Below are positions 63,981 through 64,000 of a stretch of 64,000 nt of DNA, one piece after another (position 1 is the stretch's first letter; the number at the start of each line of letters is the position of its first letter). This DNA comes from Apostichopus japonicus (Eukaryota; Echinodermata; Holothuroidea; Aspidochirotida; Stichopodidae). The position numbers were made by a program, and so were the translations under genes. Below the pieces are notes generated by a model that was given only the letters and a program-made list of their open reading frames with translations, did not search any database and was not told the DNA's origin. The stretch covers positions 26,547,611-26,611,610 of the forward strand of contig NC_092576.1 in assembly GCF_037975245.1 (NCBI RefSeq). The letters run 5' to 3'.

Positions 63981-64000
63981 GTAAGTTCCCCTTCCTATTC

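Noticed and set aside
60400-64000. Protein-primed DNA polymerase B expected in a Polinton
   Set aside because: No exonuclease or polymerase motif is readable in any frame; the gene is absent or outside the window.
1-64000. CRISPR arrays, rRNA or tRNA genes
   Set aside because: No regularly spaced identical repeats with unique spacers, no conserved rRNA core and no convincing cloverleaf were seen.

Overview
This is a eukaryotic, A+T-rich, transposon-dominated window. Genes are broken into short exons with GT/AG borders, and there are LINEs, a Ty3/gypsy element, a P-element/THAP9-like relic, a Polinton/Maverick-like virus relic and microsatellites. There is no bacterial-style gene packing. The repertoire (Tx1-like LINEs, echinoderm-style gypsy, Polinton, TAGGCCTA-rich introns) suggests a marine invertebrate, perhaps an echinoderm; that assignment is inference only.

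Layout. 1-11,460 is copy A of a long direct duplication whose copy B is at about 42,540-50,870. Copy A carries a near-intact Tx1-like LINE on the minus strand (1,527-6,495) and a 5'-truncated LINE of a second subfamily (6,822-8,037), the latter inside a MITE-like element. 12,361-21,932 is one decayed Ty3/gypsy element (protease, RT, RNase H, integrase, 3' LTR) split by three LINE insertions (15,161-17,072; 17,196-19,183; 20,688-20,985). 24,350-33,740 is a THAP-domain / P-element-like transposase pseudogene whose intron received a long LINE (about 25,371-30,782). 35,081-36,317 is a two-exon gene with a probable Tudor-knot/chromo-barrel domain, followed by short exon-like ORFs and a (CCAT)n microsatellite. 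38,130-42,480 holds dispersed repeats and a minus-strand SAM-domain exon. 42,540-50,870 is copy B, with a third LINE (43,375-47,701) and the intact MITE (48,322-48,911). 50,400-54,710 has gene-like fragments and several copies of an undescribed coding-like repeat (R1).

55,351-62,144 is the most gene-dense part. A plus-strand gene with two tandem PC4-like domains converges on a minus-strand series: packaging ATPase, small basic/hydrophobic protein, coiled-coil protein, integrase with chromodomain, minor capsid protein, small Arg/Lys-rich protein, double-jelly-roll major capsid protein and adenain-like protease. This is the gene set of a Polinton/adintovirus, but every recognised core gene carries frameshifts, stops or loss of catalytic residues, so it is an old endogenous copy. 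No PolB or terminal inverted repeats are seen; they may lie beyond 64,000 or be lost. A hammerhead-like fold (62,209-62,269), an intact 111-codon ORF and the first exon of another gene with a TATA box end the window.

The duplicated copies A and B act as mutual empty-site controls, so most LINE boundaries and target-site duplications can be read directly from the sequence.
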